Position numbers and translations under genes: made by a program. The notes under the pieces were generated by a model. That model saw only the letters and a list, made by a program, of their open reading frames with translations, was not told where the DNA came from and did no database searches. From JAJKIP01 sp040509055 (GTDB lineage Bacteria; Bacteroidota; Bacteroidia; Chitinophagales; Chitinophagaceae), in assembly GCA_040509055.1 (NCBI GenBank), contig JBEVLT010000396.1:1-5158 (forward strand): 5,158 bases of DNA, written 5' to 3'. Shown here piece after piece: positions 1 to 5,158 of the stretch (within the stretch, counting starts at the first letter, position 1; every line of letters begins with the position of its first letter).

Positions 1-53
1 ATCTGGCCGATTGATTTATAATTGTTGATTTGAAGTTGCTGTATGGCTCCCAT
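1..53 (-). CDS. N-terminal fragment of a probable AAA/SMC-like ATPase (runs off left edge)
   Basis: Only the first 17 complete codons are in the window. Reading leftwards from an ATG at 53, they encode MGAIQQLQINNYKSIGQ. The pattern 'hydrophobic-x-I-x-N-[YF]-K-S-I' is the typical first beta strand of the ABC/SMC-like ATPase domain found in AAA family ATP-binding proteins (OLD/RecF-like); that is family knowledge, and the match rests on very few residues. An in-frame TGA at 71-69 and no ATG between it and position 53 support this start. The leader just upstream is A-rich (AAAAAAGATGAT), as expected for Bacteroidota. It lies about 110 bp downstream of the tRNA-Asn terminator in the same orientation, so it is probably transcribed separately. 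A second open frame starting at 58 (MIWEPYSNFK...) resembles nothing I recognise and is less likely. The role of the complete protein cannot be judged. Confidence 0.5.
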   Translation of the reverse strand, partial: MGAIQQLQINNYKSIGQ

Positions 54-160
54 ATCATCTTTTTTAGGTCAATAGCTTGCACTTTTCTTATTTCACATAC
101 AATTTACTGGAATTTTTGCAGGGATCGGTTGATGCACCTATTTTTCCGGCATATATATGT

Positions 161-194
161 AAAAAGAAAAAGGCCACTTATGTGACCTTTTTTT
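161..194 (-). terminator. Intrinsic terminator of tRNA-Asn
   Basis: Read on the minus strand, GGTCAC-ATAA-GTGGCC forms a stem with one T-G wobble, extended by flanking A/T pairs, and is followed by a T-rich tract (TTTTTCTTTTT). It starts almost immediately after the tRNA 3' end. On the plus strand the wobble becomes a C-A mismatch but a T run also follows, so weaker termination in the other direction is possible. The geometry is that of a rho-independent terminator for the tRNA transcript. Confidence 0.85.
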
Positions 195-195
195 G

Positions 196-269
196 CTCCC
201 CCTTCTGGACTTGAACCAGAGACCCTCTGATTAACAGTCAGATGCTCTAACCAACTGAGCTAAGGAGGA
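196..269 (-). tRNA. tRNA-Asn (anticodon GTT)
   Basis: The minus-strand sequence folds into a complete 74-nt cloverleaf. The acceptor stem is TCCTCCT with AGGGGGA (one T-G wobble), followed by TA at positions 8-9, a D arm GCTC...GAGC with an AGTTGGTTA loop, an anticodon stem TCTGA/TCAGA enclosing loop CTGTTAA (anticodon GTT, asparagine), and a T arm TCTGG-TTCAAGT-CCAGA. The discriminator base is G. The 3' CCA is not encoded: after the discriminator the DNA reads CAAA, so CCA must be added by nucleotidyltransferase. A terminator follows directly and a candidate promoter lies about 55 bp upstream. It appears to be a single-gene tRNA transcript. Confidence 0.97.
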
Positions 270-323
270 ATATGTTTCCCCAAAATTTTATCGCCAATGT
301 CTTGCGACCAGAATTTGGGAGGG

Positions 324-331
324 CAAAAATA
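324..331 (-). promoter_or_regulatory. Candidate -7 promoter element for tRNA-Asn
   Basis: On the minus strand, TATTTTTG is an exact match to the Bacteroidota primary-sigma -7 consensus TAnnTTTG. It lies about 55 bp upstream of the mature tRNA 5' end, which would leave a short leader to be removed by RNase P. No convincing TTTG-type -33 element is seen at the usual 19-20 bp spacing, so the call rests on the -7 box and its position only. Confidence 0.35.
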
Positions 332-355
332 AGGGATTTTAAGTTTTCTGAAGCG

Positions 356-383
356 TTGAATTGATATTTTTAAAATCTCTTTG
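356..383 (+). promoter_or_regulatory. Candidate promoter of the DNA-repair operon
   Basis: A TTG at 356-358 and TCTCTTTG at 376-383 (seven of eight to the pattern TAnnTTTG, with A replaced by C at the second base) are separated by 17 bp, at the short end of the Bacteroidota range. Transcription would start near 390, leaving roughly 40 nt before the GTG start at 433. In this AT-rich region such matches arise easily by chance. Confidence 0.25.
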
Positions 384-432
384 AAAGCGTTAATCTTTCC
401 GGAAATGCTAAATAAATTAGTATTTTTATGCT

Positions 433-1611
433 GTGAGCGACCGTACCCTCGAAAAACTGTCTATCCTGGCGGATGCAGCCAAATACGATGTATCCTGCGC
501 CAGCAGCGGCAGCAACCGCAAAAATGAGAACAAAGGCCTGGGCAATGCTTCCGGCGGCATCTGCCATGCCTATACCGAAGACGGGCGCTGCGTATCCTTG
601 CTGAAGATACTGCTGACCAACCACTGCATCTTCGACTGCGCCTATTGCATCAACCGGCGGAGCAACGATATCAAGCGCGCCGCCTTTGCCGTGCAGGAAG
701 TGGTGGACCTGGTGATCAACTTTTACCGGCGCAACTACATCGAAGGGCTGTTTCTTAGCTCCGGCATCTTTAAAAATGCCGACTATACCATGGAACGGCT
801 GGTACTGATCGCTAAAAAGCTTCGGACCGAACACAATTTCCACGGGTATATCCACCTGAAAGCGATTCCCGGCTCCAGCGACGAGCTGTTGCACGAAGCC
901 GGCCTCTGGGCCGACCGCCTCAGTGCCAATATCGAAATGCCCACCGAGCACAGCCTGAAGCTGCTGGCCCCCGAAAAAAAGCAGGCCGACGTGCTGAAAC
1001 CCATGCAGTACCTGGACGGGCAGATGATCCGCTACCGGGACGAGAAAAAAACGATCAAAAAAGCGCCCTTGTTCGCTCCTGCCGGCCAGAGCACACAGAT
1101 GGTGATCGGCGCCACACCGGAAACCGACCTGCAGATACTCGGCATGGCCAACTTTTTTTATAACCGGATGCACCTGAAGCGGGTATACTATTCAGGTTAT
1201 GTTCCTATCAGCACCGACAACCGCCTGCCTGCCATCGGTACTCCCGTACCCATCGTGCGCGAGCACCGGCTATACCAGGCCGACTGGCTGATGCGTTCCT
1301 ATGGTTTTGACGTGGATGAGATCGTATCGCCCGATCACCCGCACCTGGACCTTGACCTTGATCCCAAAATAAGCTGGGCGCTCCGCCACTACCATTTGTT
1401 CCCGCTTGATATCCAGACCGCGGACCTGCACCTGCTCAGGCGGGTACCGGGTATTGGCATACAGTCTGCCGGCAGGATCGTCAGCGCCCGCCGGTTCAGC
1501 CGCCTCACCTGGGACCACCTGAAAAAGATCGGTATTTCGCCTGGCCGCGCCCGTTATTTTATTCGATGTAAGGGCAACGAAGGCCTGCGCAAAGACCTGG
1601 AGCCAAAGTAA
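433..1611 (+). CDS. Putative DNA modification/repair radical SAM protein with C-terminal helix-hairpin-helix
   Basis: The 392-residue product carries the radical SAM signature CX3CX2C at C65, C69 and C72, which would bind the [4Fe-4S] cluster that cleaves S-adenosylmethionine. The N-terminus (LADAAKYDVSCASSG, residues 12-26) and the stretch GICHAY...GRCVSLLKILLTNHC resemble the family annotated as 'putative DNA modification/repair radical SAM protein' (TIGR03916 type), known for genomic linkage to UDG-like and DUF4130 proteins. The C-terminal part has a helix-hairpin-helix at about 334-354 (LLRRVPGIGIQSAGR) and a second HhH-like unit at 357-376 (LKKIGISPGRAR), which suggests non-specific DNA binding. 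The substrate and reaction are unknown. Three extra cysteines (C22, C44, C53) precede the radical SAM motif. The start is GTG: an in-frame TAG at 418-420 excludes anything longer, and the N-terminus fits the family. No Shine-Dalgarno is seen. It is first in a same-strand run, 39 bp ahead of the DUF4130 gene. Confidence 0.9.
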   Translation: MSDRTLEKLSILADAAKYDVSCASSGSNRKNENKGLGNASGGICHAYTEDGRCVSLLKILLTNHCIFDCAYCINRRSNDIKRAAFAVQEVVDLVINFYRRNYIEGLFLSSGIFKNADYTMERLVLIAKKLRTEHNFHGYIHLKAIPGSSDELLHEAGLWADRLSANIEMPTEHSLKLLAPEKKQADVLKPMQYLDGQMIRYRDEKKTIKKAPLFAPAGQSTQMVIGATPETDLQILGMANFFYNRMHLKRVYYSGYVPISTDNRLPAIGTPVPIVREHRLYQADWLMRSYGFDVDEIVSPDHPHLDLDLDPKISWALRHYHLFPLDIQTADLHLLRRVPGIGIQSAGRIVSARRFSRLTWDHLKKIGISPGRARYFIRCKGNEGLRKDLEPK

Positions 1612-1650
1612 GTTTCAACCCAATTTCTCACCCCAGCTGACCCTTTTCTG

Positions 1651-2427
1651 ATGCATACGGTGATCTATGACGGAAGTTTTGCAGGTCTGCTGTCGGCGGT
1701 GTTTGATGTATATGAATACAAAATGCAGGACGTAAGACTGGTGCCACCCGGGCAACCGGTTTCCAGCTTATTCGGCAGCATACATACCGCGCCTGCGGAT
1801 ATCGTAAAAGCAGGACGGGTATGGAAAGGCCTGGAGCAATACAGTTCCCTGCAGGCGCTGCGCAACCTGCGGGCAGCTTTTTTTGCCGGCACCCGCGGCA
1901 ATGAAGATGTCTTGCTGGCTTATATCCGTTATGTATTTACCGCCAAAAAAGCGGTGGAAAGAGATTACAGTCACGCTGCCGTGATCGCTGTGTCCCAAAC
2001 CGCTCATAAAGTGCGGCGTGAAAAGCACCGGATGGAGGCCTTTGTCCGTTTCCAGCTCACCAAAGACCAGCTATACTATGCCATCATACAGCCCGACTAC
2101 AATGTGCTGCCCCTCATCAGCGATCATTTTGAAAAACGCTATGCCGACCAGCGCTGGCTGATCTACGATGCATTGCGGCGCTATGGCATTTATTATGATC
2201 TGCATTCCGTGGAAGAGGTAAGCATGGATTTTGACCTGGCTCCGCACGATGCAGCTATAGCCACTATCCACGATGAAAAAGAAGCGCTATACCAGGCGCT
2301 GTGGAAACAATATTTCGACAGCGTGAACATTGCCTCAAGAAAAAACACCAAACTGCATATCCGGCATATGCCCAGGCGATACTGGAAATACCTGCCGGAG
2401 AAACAACCTCGAACCGCCCACCGATAA
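1651..2427 (+). CDS. DUF4130 family probable DNA metabolism protein
   Basis: The 258-residue product matches the DUF4130 / TIGR03915-type 'probable DNA metabolism protein' family. It begins with a characteristic YDGSF (residues 6-10) and FDVYEYK, has a central EKHRMEAFVRF (124-134), QRWLIYDALRRYGIYYD (167-183), and ends with the hallmark VNIASR...LHIRHMPRRYWKYLPE block (225-250) and a basic tail. The family's biochemistry is not established. It is known to co-occur with the radical SAM protein encoded upstream, and in many bacteria it is fused to a UdgX-like uracil-DNA glycosylase domain. Here it is a stand-alone domain ending shortly after the LPE motif, with no glycosylase. No signal peptide or membrane segment is visible, so it is probably cytosolic. 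The ATG start has no Shine-Dalgarno but places YDGSF where the family has it. The next gene starts 13 bp after the stop, which argues for cotranscription. Confidence 0.88.
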   Translation: MHTVIYDGSFAGLLSAVFDVYEYKMQDVRLVPPGQPVSSLFGSIHTAPADIVKAGRVWKGLEQYSSLQALRNLRAAFFAGTRGNEDVLLAYIRYVFTAKKAVERDYSHAAVIAVSQTAHKVRREKHRMEAFVRFQLTKDQLYYAIIQPDYNVLPLISDHFEKRYADQRWLIYDALRRYGIYYDLHSVEEVSMDFDLAPHDAAIATIHDEKEALYQALWKQYFDSVNIASRKNTKLHIRHMPRRYWKYLPEKQPRTAHR

Positions 2428-2440
2428 ACAAAACAATTGT

Positions 2441-3718
2441 ATGTTTTACATAGCCGATCTTCATACTCACTCCCGCTACGCACAGGCTACCAGTAAATTT
2501 TTGAACCTGGAAACCATGTACCAATGGGCGCAGGTAAAAGGTATCAACGTCGTAGGCACCGGCGACTTTACGCATCCCGCCTGGTTTGCTGAACTGCAGG
2601 AAAAACTGCAGCCGGATGGCAATGGTTTTTTCAAGTTGAAGCAACCTCCATCTGCGCCCGCCCTGCCAGGACTGAAAGTAAAAGACACCGATGTCCGGTT
2701 TTGCCTGTCTGCCGAGATATCTTCGGTATACGTTTATAATAACCGGGTGCGCAAAAATCATAACCTCGTGTATGCACCGGATTTTGATACTGCCGCCCGC
2801 ATCAGTCAAAAGCTGTCGCACTACACCGACCTGGCGGCAGACGGCCGGCCTACCATCGCTCTTTCTTCACGCGACCTGCTGGAGCTGCTGCTGAGCATTT
2901 CGGAACAAGCCTGGCTGGTGCCCGCACATGCATGGACACCCTGGTTTTCCACCCTGGGTTCGCGTGGCGGGTACGACAGCGTGGAAGAGTGTTTCCGTGA
3001 TCTGACGCCATACATCTTTGCTTTGGAAACCGGCCTTTCCTCCGACCCGGCCATGAACCGGCGCTGGAGCCAGCTGGACCGCTTCACCATGCTATCCAGT
3101 TCGGATGCACATTCGCCGCAGAAGCTGGGACGGGAGGCTAATTTGTTCGACACAGCGCTCAGCTATGACGGGATGTTCGCGGCCGTGAAAACAAGAACCG
3201 GGTTTCGCGGCACCTACGAGTTCTTCCCGGAAGAAGGTAAATATTCCTGGGACGGCCACCGCAAATGCGGCATCTCCCTGGCACCGGCCGAAACACTGCT
3301 CCTCCACAACAAGTGCCCCGTTTGCGGCAAACCGCTGACCATCGGTGTTTTTCACAGGGTGGAGCTATTGGCGGATCGCAAAGAGCCGTCCCTGCCGGAA
3401 GGCGATGCGGGGTTTCATTACATCGTTCCCCTGCCGGAAATACTGGCCGAACTGCACGGTGCGGGCACGGAGAGTAAAAAAGTGACCGCAGCTTTTACCG
3501 AAGCTATTTCAGTATTTGGCAATGAATTTACCCTGCTGAAGGACGCGCCGCTGGATGATATTGCCCGCTATGATGCCCGGCTGGCCGAAGGCATCCGCCG
3601 GATGCGCGAAGGCCATGTTACACGCATAGCCGGGTATGACGGGGTATATGGAACCATTAAGCTTTTTGAGGGCGAAACACCGCCATCACGGGCACAAACC
3701 CAGCTGAGCATGTTTTAG
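2441..3718 (+). CDS. Endonuclease Q family protein (PHP-domain DNA repair endonuclease)
   Basis: The 425-residue product has the PHP-phosphoesterase layout of Endonuclease Q and is close to the archaeal enzyme in length. Apparent metal ligands are DLHTH (H8, H10), GTGDFTH (D42, H45), SAEIS (E92), KNHN (H107), PAHAWTPW (H163), ALETG (E196) and SSDAHS (D222, H224). A zinc-ribbon-like segment follows: C276, then C292-P-V-C295, with H289 or H305 as possible fourth ligand. Known EndoQ enzymes nick DNA on the 5' side of uracil, hypoxanthine, xanthine and abasic sites, starting repair without a glycosylase. The C-terminus is QLSMF, resembling a beta-clamp binding peptide. The start was set at ATG 2441, giving MFYIADLHTHSR as in the family. 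An upstream in-frame ATG at 2330 would overlap the preceding gene by 98 bp and add 37 non-family residues. The A-rich leader (AAACAAAACAATTGT) is typical of Bacteroidota. This is the last gene of the apparent operon and converges with the Rieske gene 8 bp away. Confidence 0.88.
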   Translation: MFYIADLHTHSRYAQATSKFLNLETMYQWAQVKGINVVGTGDFTHPAWFAELQEKLQPDGNGFFKLKQPPSAPALPGLKVKDTDVRFCLSAEISSVYVYNNRVRKNHNLVYAPDFDTAARISQKLSHYTDLAADGRPTIALSSRDLLELLLSISEQAWLVPAHAWTPWFSTLGSRGGYDSVEECFRDLTPYIFALETGLSSDPAMNRRWSQLDRFTMLSSSDAHSPQKLGREANLFDTALSYDGMFAAVKTRTGFRGTYEFFPEEGKYSWDGHRKCGISLAPAETLLLHNKCPVCGKPLTIGVFHRVELLADRKEPSLPEGDAGFHYIVPLPEILAELHGAGTESKKVTAAFTEAISVFGNEFTLLKDAPLDDIARYDARLAEGIRRMREGHVTRIAGYDGVYGTIKLFEGETPPSRAQTQLSMF

Positions 3719-3726
3719 CTTCATGC

Positions 3727-4077
3727 CTACCCGAACAGCCAGTTTCGCTCCATACCCACATACACGCCATCGTCCCTGGTCTCCACCGGCCAATGCTTCA
3801 GGTAATAGCCTTCGCCGCTGGTATTGCGGCCATTCCTGAGGTCGAATTTGTAGCGGTGCAGCGGGCACACCACGTTGCCCAGCGCATCGATATAACCATC
3901 GGCCATGATGCCGCCGGCATGCGGGCATTTGTAGGCAAAAGCGAACAACTGATCATTGTACCGGGCCAGGCATAATTTCTTCCCGTTGGCCTGCACAATT
4001 GCAATGCTGTTGGCCGAAAACACAAGGTCACCGGGATGATCCGCTATCTTGTACCAGTTGTATTTCGCCTCCGGCAT
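3727..4077 (-). CDS. Small soluble Rieske [2Fe-2S] protein
   Basis: The 116-residue product has the Rieske ligand pair C51-P-H53 (in CPHAGG) and C71-P-L-H74 (in CPLHRYKF), separated by 17 residues, with the usual downstream region ending in a GYYLKHWPVE strand. There is no signal peptide, transmembrane helix or attached oxygenase domain, so it resembles stand-alone cytosolic Rieske ferredoxins or NirD-like electron carriers. Its redox partner is unknown. The ATG at 4077-4075 overlaps the last base of the hflX TGA stop (sequence TGATG on the minus strand), implying translational coupling with hflX in one transcript. The start fits the family: the N-terminus (YNWYKIAD) begins the first beta strand. 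It ends 8 bp from the stop of the convergent EndoQ gene. Confidence 0.9.
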   Translation of the reverse strand: MPEAKYNWYKIADHPGDLVFSANSIAIVQANGKKLCLARYNDQLFAFAYKCPHAGGIMADGYIDALGNVVCPLHRYKFDLRNGRNTSGEGYYLKHWPVETRDDGVYVGMERNWLFG

Positions 4078-5158
4078 CAGTACAGGAATTCTGTTTTGTA
4101 AGGATATCTTATCCTGTACATTTCACGTACTTTCTGCAGTATCGTTTGCCGCAGCAGGTCCAGGTTCCTTCGTTCGATGGCGGAAACAAACACGGCATTG
4201 CCGCCTGTTTCTCCCTGCCAGCGTTCATACAGGTCCTCGAGTATCTCCTTCTTCGTGCTTTCTTCCAGCCACTCGTCGAAAGTGCGCTGCTCGTACAGGT
4301 CCATTTTATTGAAGATGGTCAGGATGGGTTTGTCGAAGGCGTTGAGCTCCTGCAGGGTCTTGTTCACCACCCCGATCTGTTCTTCGTAATTCGCATGGGA
4401 AATGTCCACCACGTGCAGCAGGATATCGGCTTCACGCACTTCATCCAGCGTGCTTTTGAAGCTCTCTACCAGATGGTGCGGCAGCTTGCGGATAAAACCG
4501 ACCGTGTCGCTTAAAAGAAAGGGCGTGTTCTCGTATACCACTTTGCTGGTCGTGGTATCCAGCGTAGCAAAGAGTTTGTTTTCGGCAAACACATCGCGCT
4601 TGCTCAGCAGGTTCATGATGGTGGACTTGCCCACGTTGGTATAGCCTACCAGCGCTACGCGGATGAACTCGCCGCGGTCCTTGCGCTGGGTAAAAGCCTG
4701 CTTATCGATCTCGGCCAGCCGCTTGCGCAGCAGCGAAATTTTATCGCGTACGATCCGCCGGTCTGTTTCTATTTCGCTCTCACCCGGTCCCCGGGTACCG
4801 ATACCGCCGCCCAGCCGTTCCAGGTGCTTCCACATACCACGCAGCCGCGGCAGGATGTACTGGTACTGTGCCAGCTCCACCTGTGCCCTGGCCTGCGCCG
4901 TCTTGGCGCGCCGCGCAAAAATGTCGAGGATCAGGTCAGAGCGGTCGATGGTTTTTATCTCTAGGGCTTTCTCGATATTATTGATCTGCGCACCGCTGAG
5001 CTCGTCGTCGAAGATGGCAATGCGGATATCCTTGTCGAGCACATATTCACGGATCTCTTCCAGCTTGCCCTTGCCGATAAACGTGCGGCTGTCCGGGTGC
5101 TGCAGTTTTTGCGTAAACCGTTTGACGGCCACAGCCCCTGCTGTTTCTGCCAGGAAGG
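4077..5158 (-). CDS. hflX: GTPase HflX, 5'-truncated by the window edge
   Basis: Complete codons from 5156 down to the TGA at 4079-4077 give 359 residues with no stop, and the frame stays open to the right edge, so the N-terminus is missing. The visible start (FLAETAGAVAVKRFTQKL) is internal to the HflX N-domain; a GTG at 5132 is an internal valine rather than a likely start. The HflX hallmarks appear in order: SRTFIGKGK, the glycine-rich linker GGGIGTRGPGESEIETDRR, G1/P-loop GYTNVGKS (about 4646-4623), G3 DTVG (4508-4497), G4 NKMD (4310-4299) and G5 VSA. HflX binds the 50S subunit and splits stalled or hibernating 70S ribosomes using GTP, particularly under stress (family knowledge). The C-terminus YPYKTEFLY resembles Bacteroidota homologues. 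The downstream Rieske gene overlaps by one base. Promoter and start lie outside the window. Confidence 0.96.
   Translation of the reverse strand, partial: FLAETAGAVAVKRFTQKLQHPDSRTFIGKGKLEEIREYVLDKDIRIAIFDDELSGAQINNIEKALEIKTIDRSDLILDIFARRAKTAQARAQVELAQYQYILPRLRGMWKHLERLGGGIGTRGPGESEIETDRRIVRDKISLLRKRLAEIDKQAFTQRKDRGEFIRVALVGYTNVGKSTIMNLLSKRDVFAENKLFATLDTTTSKVVYENTPFLLSDTVGFIRKLPHHLVESFKSTLDEVREADILLHVVDISHANYEEQIGVVNKTLQELNAFDKPILTIFNKMDLYEQRTFDEWLEESTKKEILEDLYERWQGETGGNAVFVSAIERRNLDLLRQTILQKVREMYRIRYPYKTEFLY

Noticed and set aside
54..160. Possible tRNA-derived att repeat or small gene in the AT-rich stretch
   Set aside because: No copy of the tRNA 3' end longer than six bases and no convincing ORF or RNA fold was seen.
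370..1173. 267-codon open frame on the minus strand
   Set aside because: It lies antisense to the radical SAM gene, whose family motifs are unmistakable; the translated product is low-complexity and resembles no family.
2330..2440. Upstream extension of EndoQ to an in-frame ATG at 2330
   Set aside because: It would overlap the conserved C-terminus of the DUF4130 gene by 98 bp and add residues absent from the PHP/EndoQ family; ATG 2441 gives the canonical start.
2264..2821. 185-codon open frame on the minus strand
   Set aside because: It is antisense across the DUF4130-EndoQ junction, where both plus-strand genes are well supported; no recognisable domain.
3708..3726. GCATG...CATGC inverted repeat as a terminator
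   Set aside because: The stem is only 5 bp with a 9-nt loop and no following T tract, so it does not qualify as an intrinsic terminator.
3999..4514. 171-codon open frame on the plus strand
   Set aside because: It is antisense to the hflX GTPase domain and the Rieske start; a shadow of the hflX codon pattern.
5130..5132. GTG at 5132 as the hflX start
   Set aside because: The frame continues to the window edge with HflX-like residues (FLAETAGAVAVKRF), so this codon is an internal valine.
1..5158. CRISPR array, insertion sequence or long repeats
   Set aside because: No regularly spaced repeats, transposase-like frames or terminal inverted repeats were visible anywhere in the window.

Overview
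The window looks like a chromosomal segment of a Bacteroidota bacterium, probably Chitinophagaceae or a close relative. The coding regions are moderately GC-rich and set in AT-rich intergenic DNA. Start codons lack Shine-Dalgarno sequences and instead have A/T-rich leaders, and a near-consensus Bacteroidota -7 box (TAnnTTTG type) lies upstream of the tRNA. The protein sequences, especially the HflX C-terminus, also fit this group. The taxonomic call is inference from these traits; no database was searched.

Left edge (1-432): on the minus strand there is a tRNA-Asn(GTT) with a candidate promoter and a clear intrinsic terminator. Beyond the terminator, running off the left edge, is the first codons of a probable AAA/SMC-like ATPase. 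The AT-rich stretch 270-432 separates the tRNA from a divergent plus-strand operon and probably carries promoters for both.

Centre (433-3718, plus strand): three tightly spaced genes look like one operon for DNA repair or DNA-base metabolism. They encode a radical SAM protein with C-terminal helix-hairpin-helix motifs (putative DNA modification/repair radical SAM family), a DUF4130-family 'probable DNA metabolism protein', and a PHP-domain endonuclease of the Endonuclease Q type. EndoQ enzymes nick DNA 5' of deaminated bases and abasic sites. The first two families are known to be genomically linked to each other and to uracil-DNA-glycosylase-like (UdgX) proteins. Here no glycosylase is present, and EndoQ occupies the third position. 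EndoQ ends in QLSMF, a close match to the bacterial sliding-clamp-binding consensus QL[S/D]LF. This operon is the most interesting part of the window: a candidate, incompletely characterised pathway for processing deaminated or otherwise modified DNA bases.

Right side (3727-5158, minus strand): hflX (ribosome-associated GTPase, 5' end cut by the window edge) overlaps by one base with a small soluble Rieske [2Fe-2S] protein gene. The pair converges on the repair operon with only 8 bp between stop codons and no obvious terminator.
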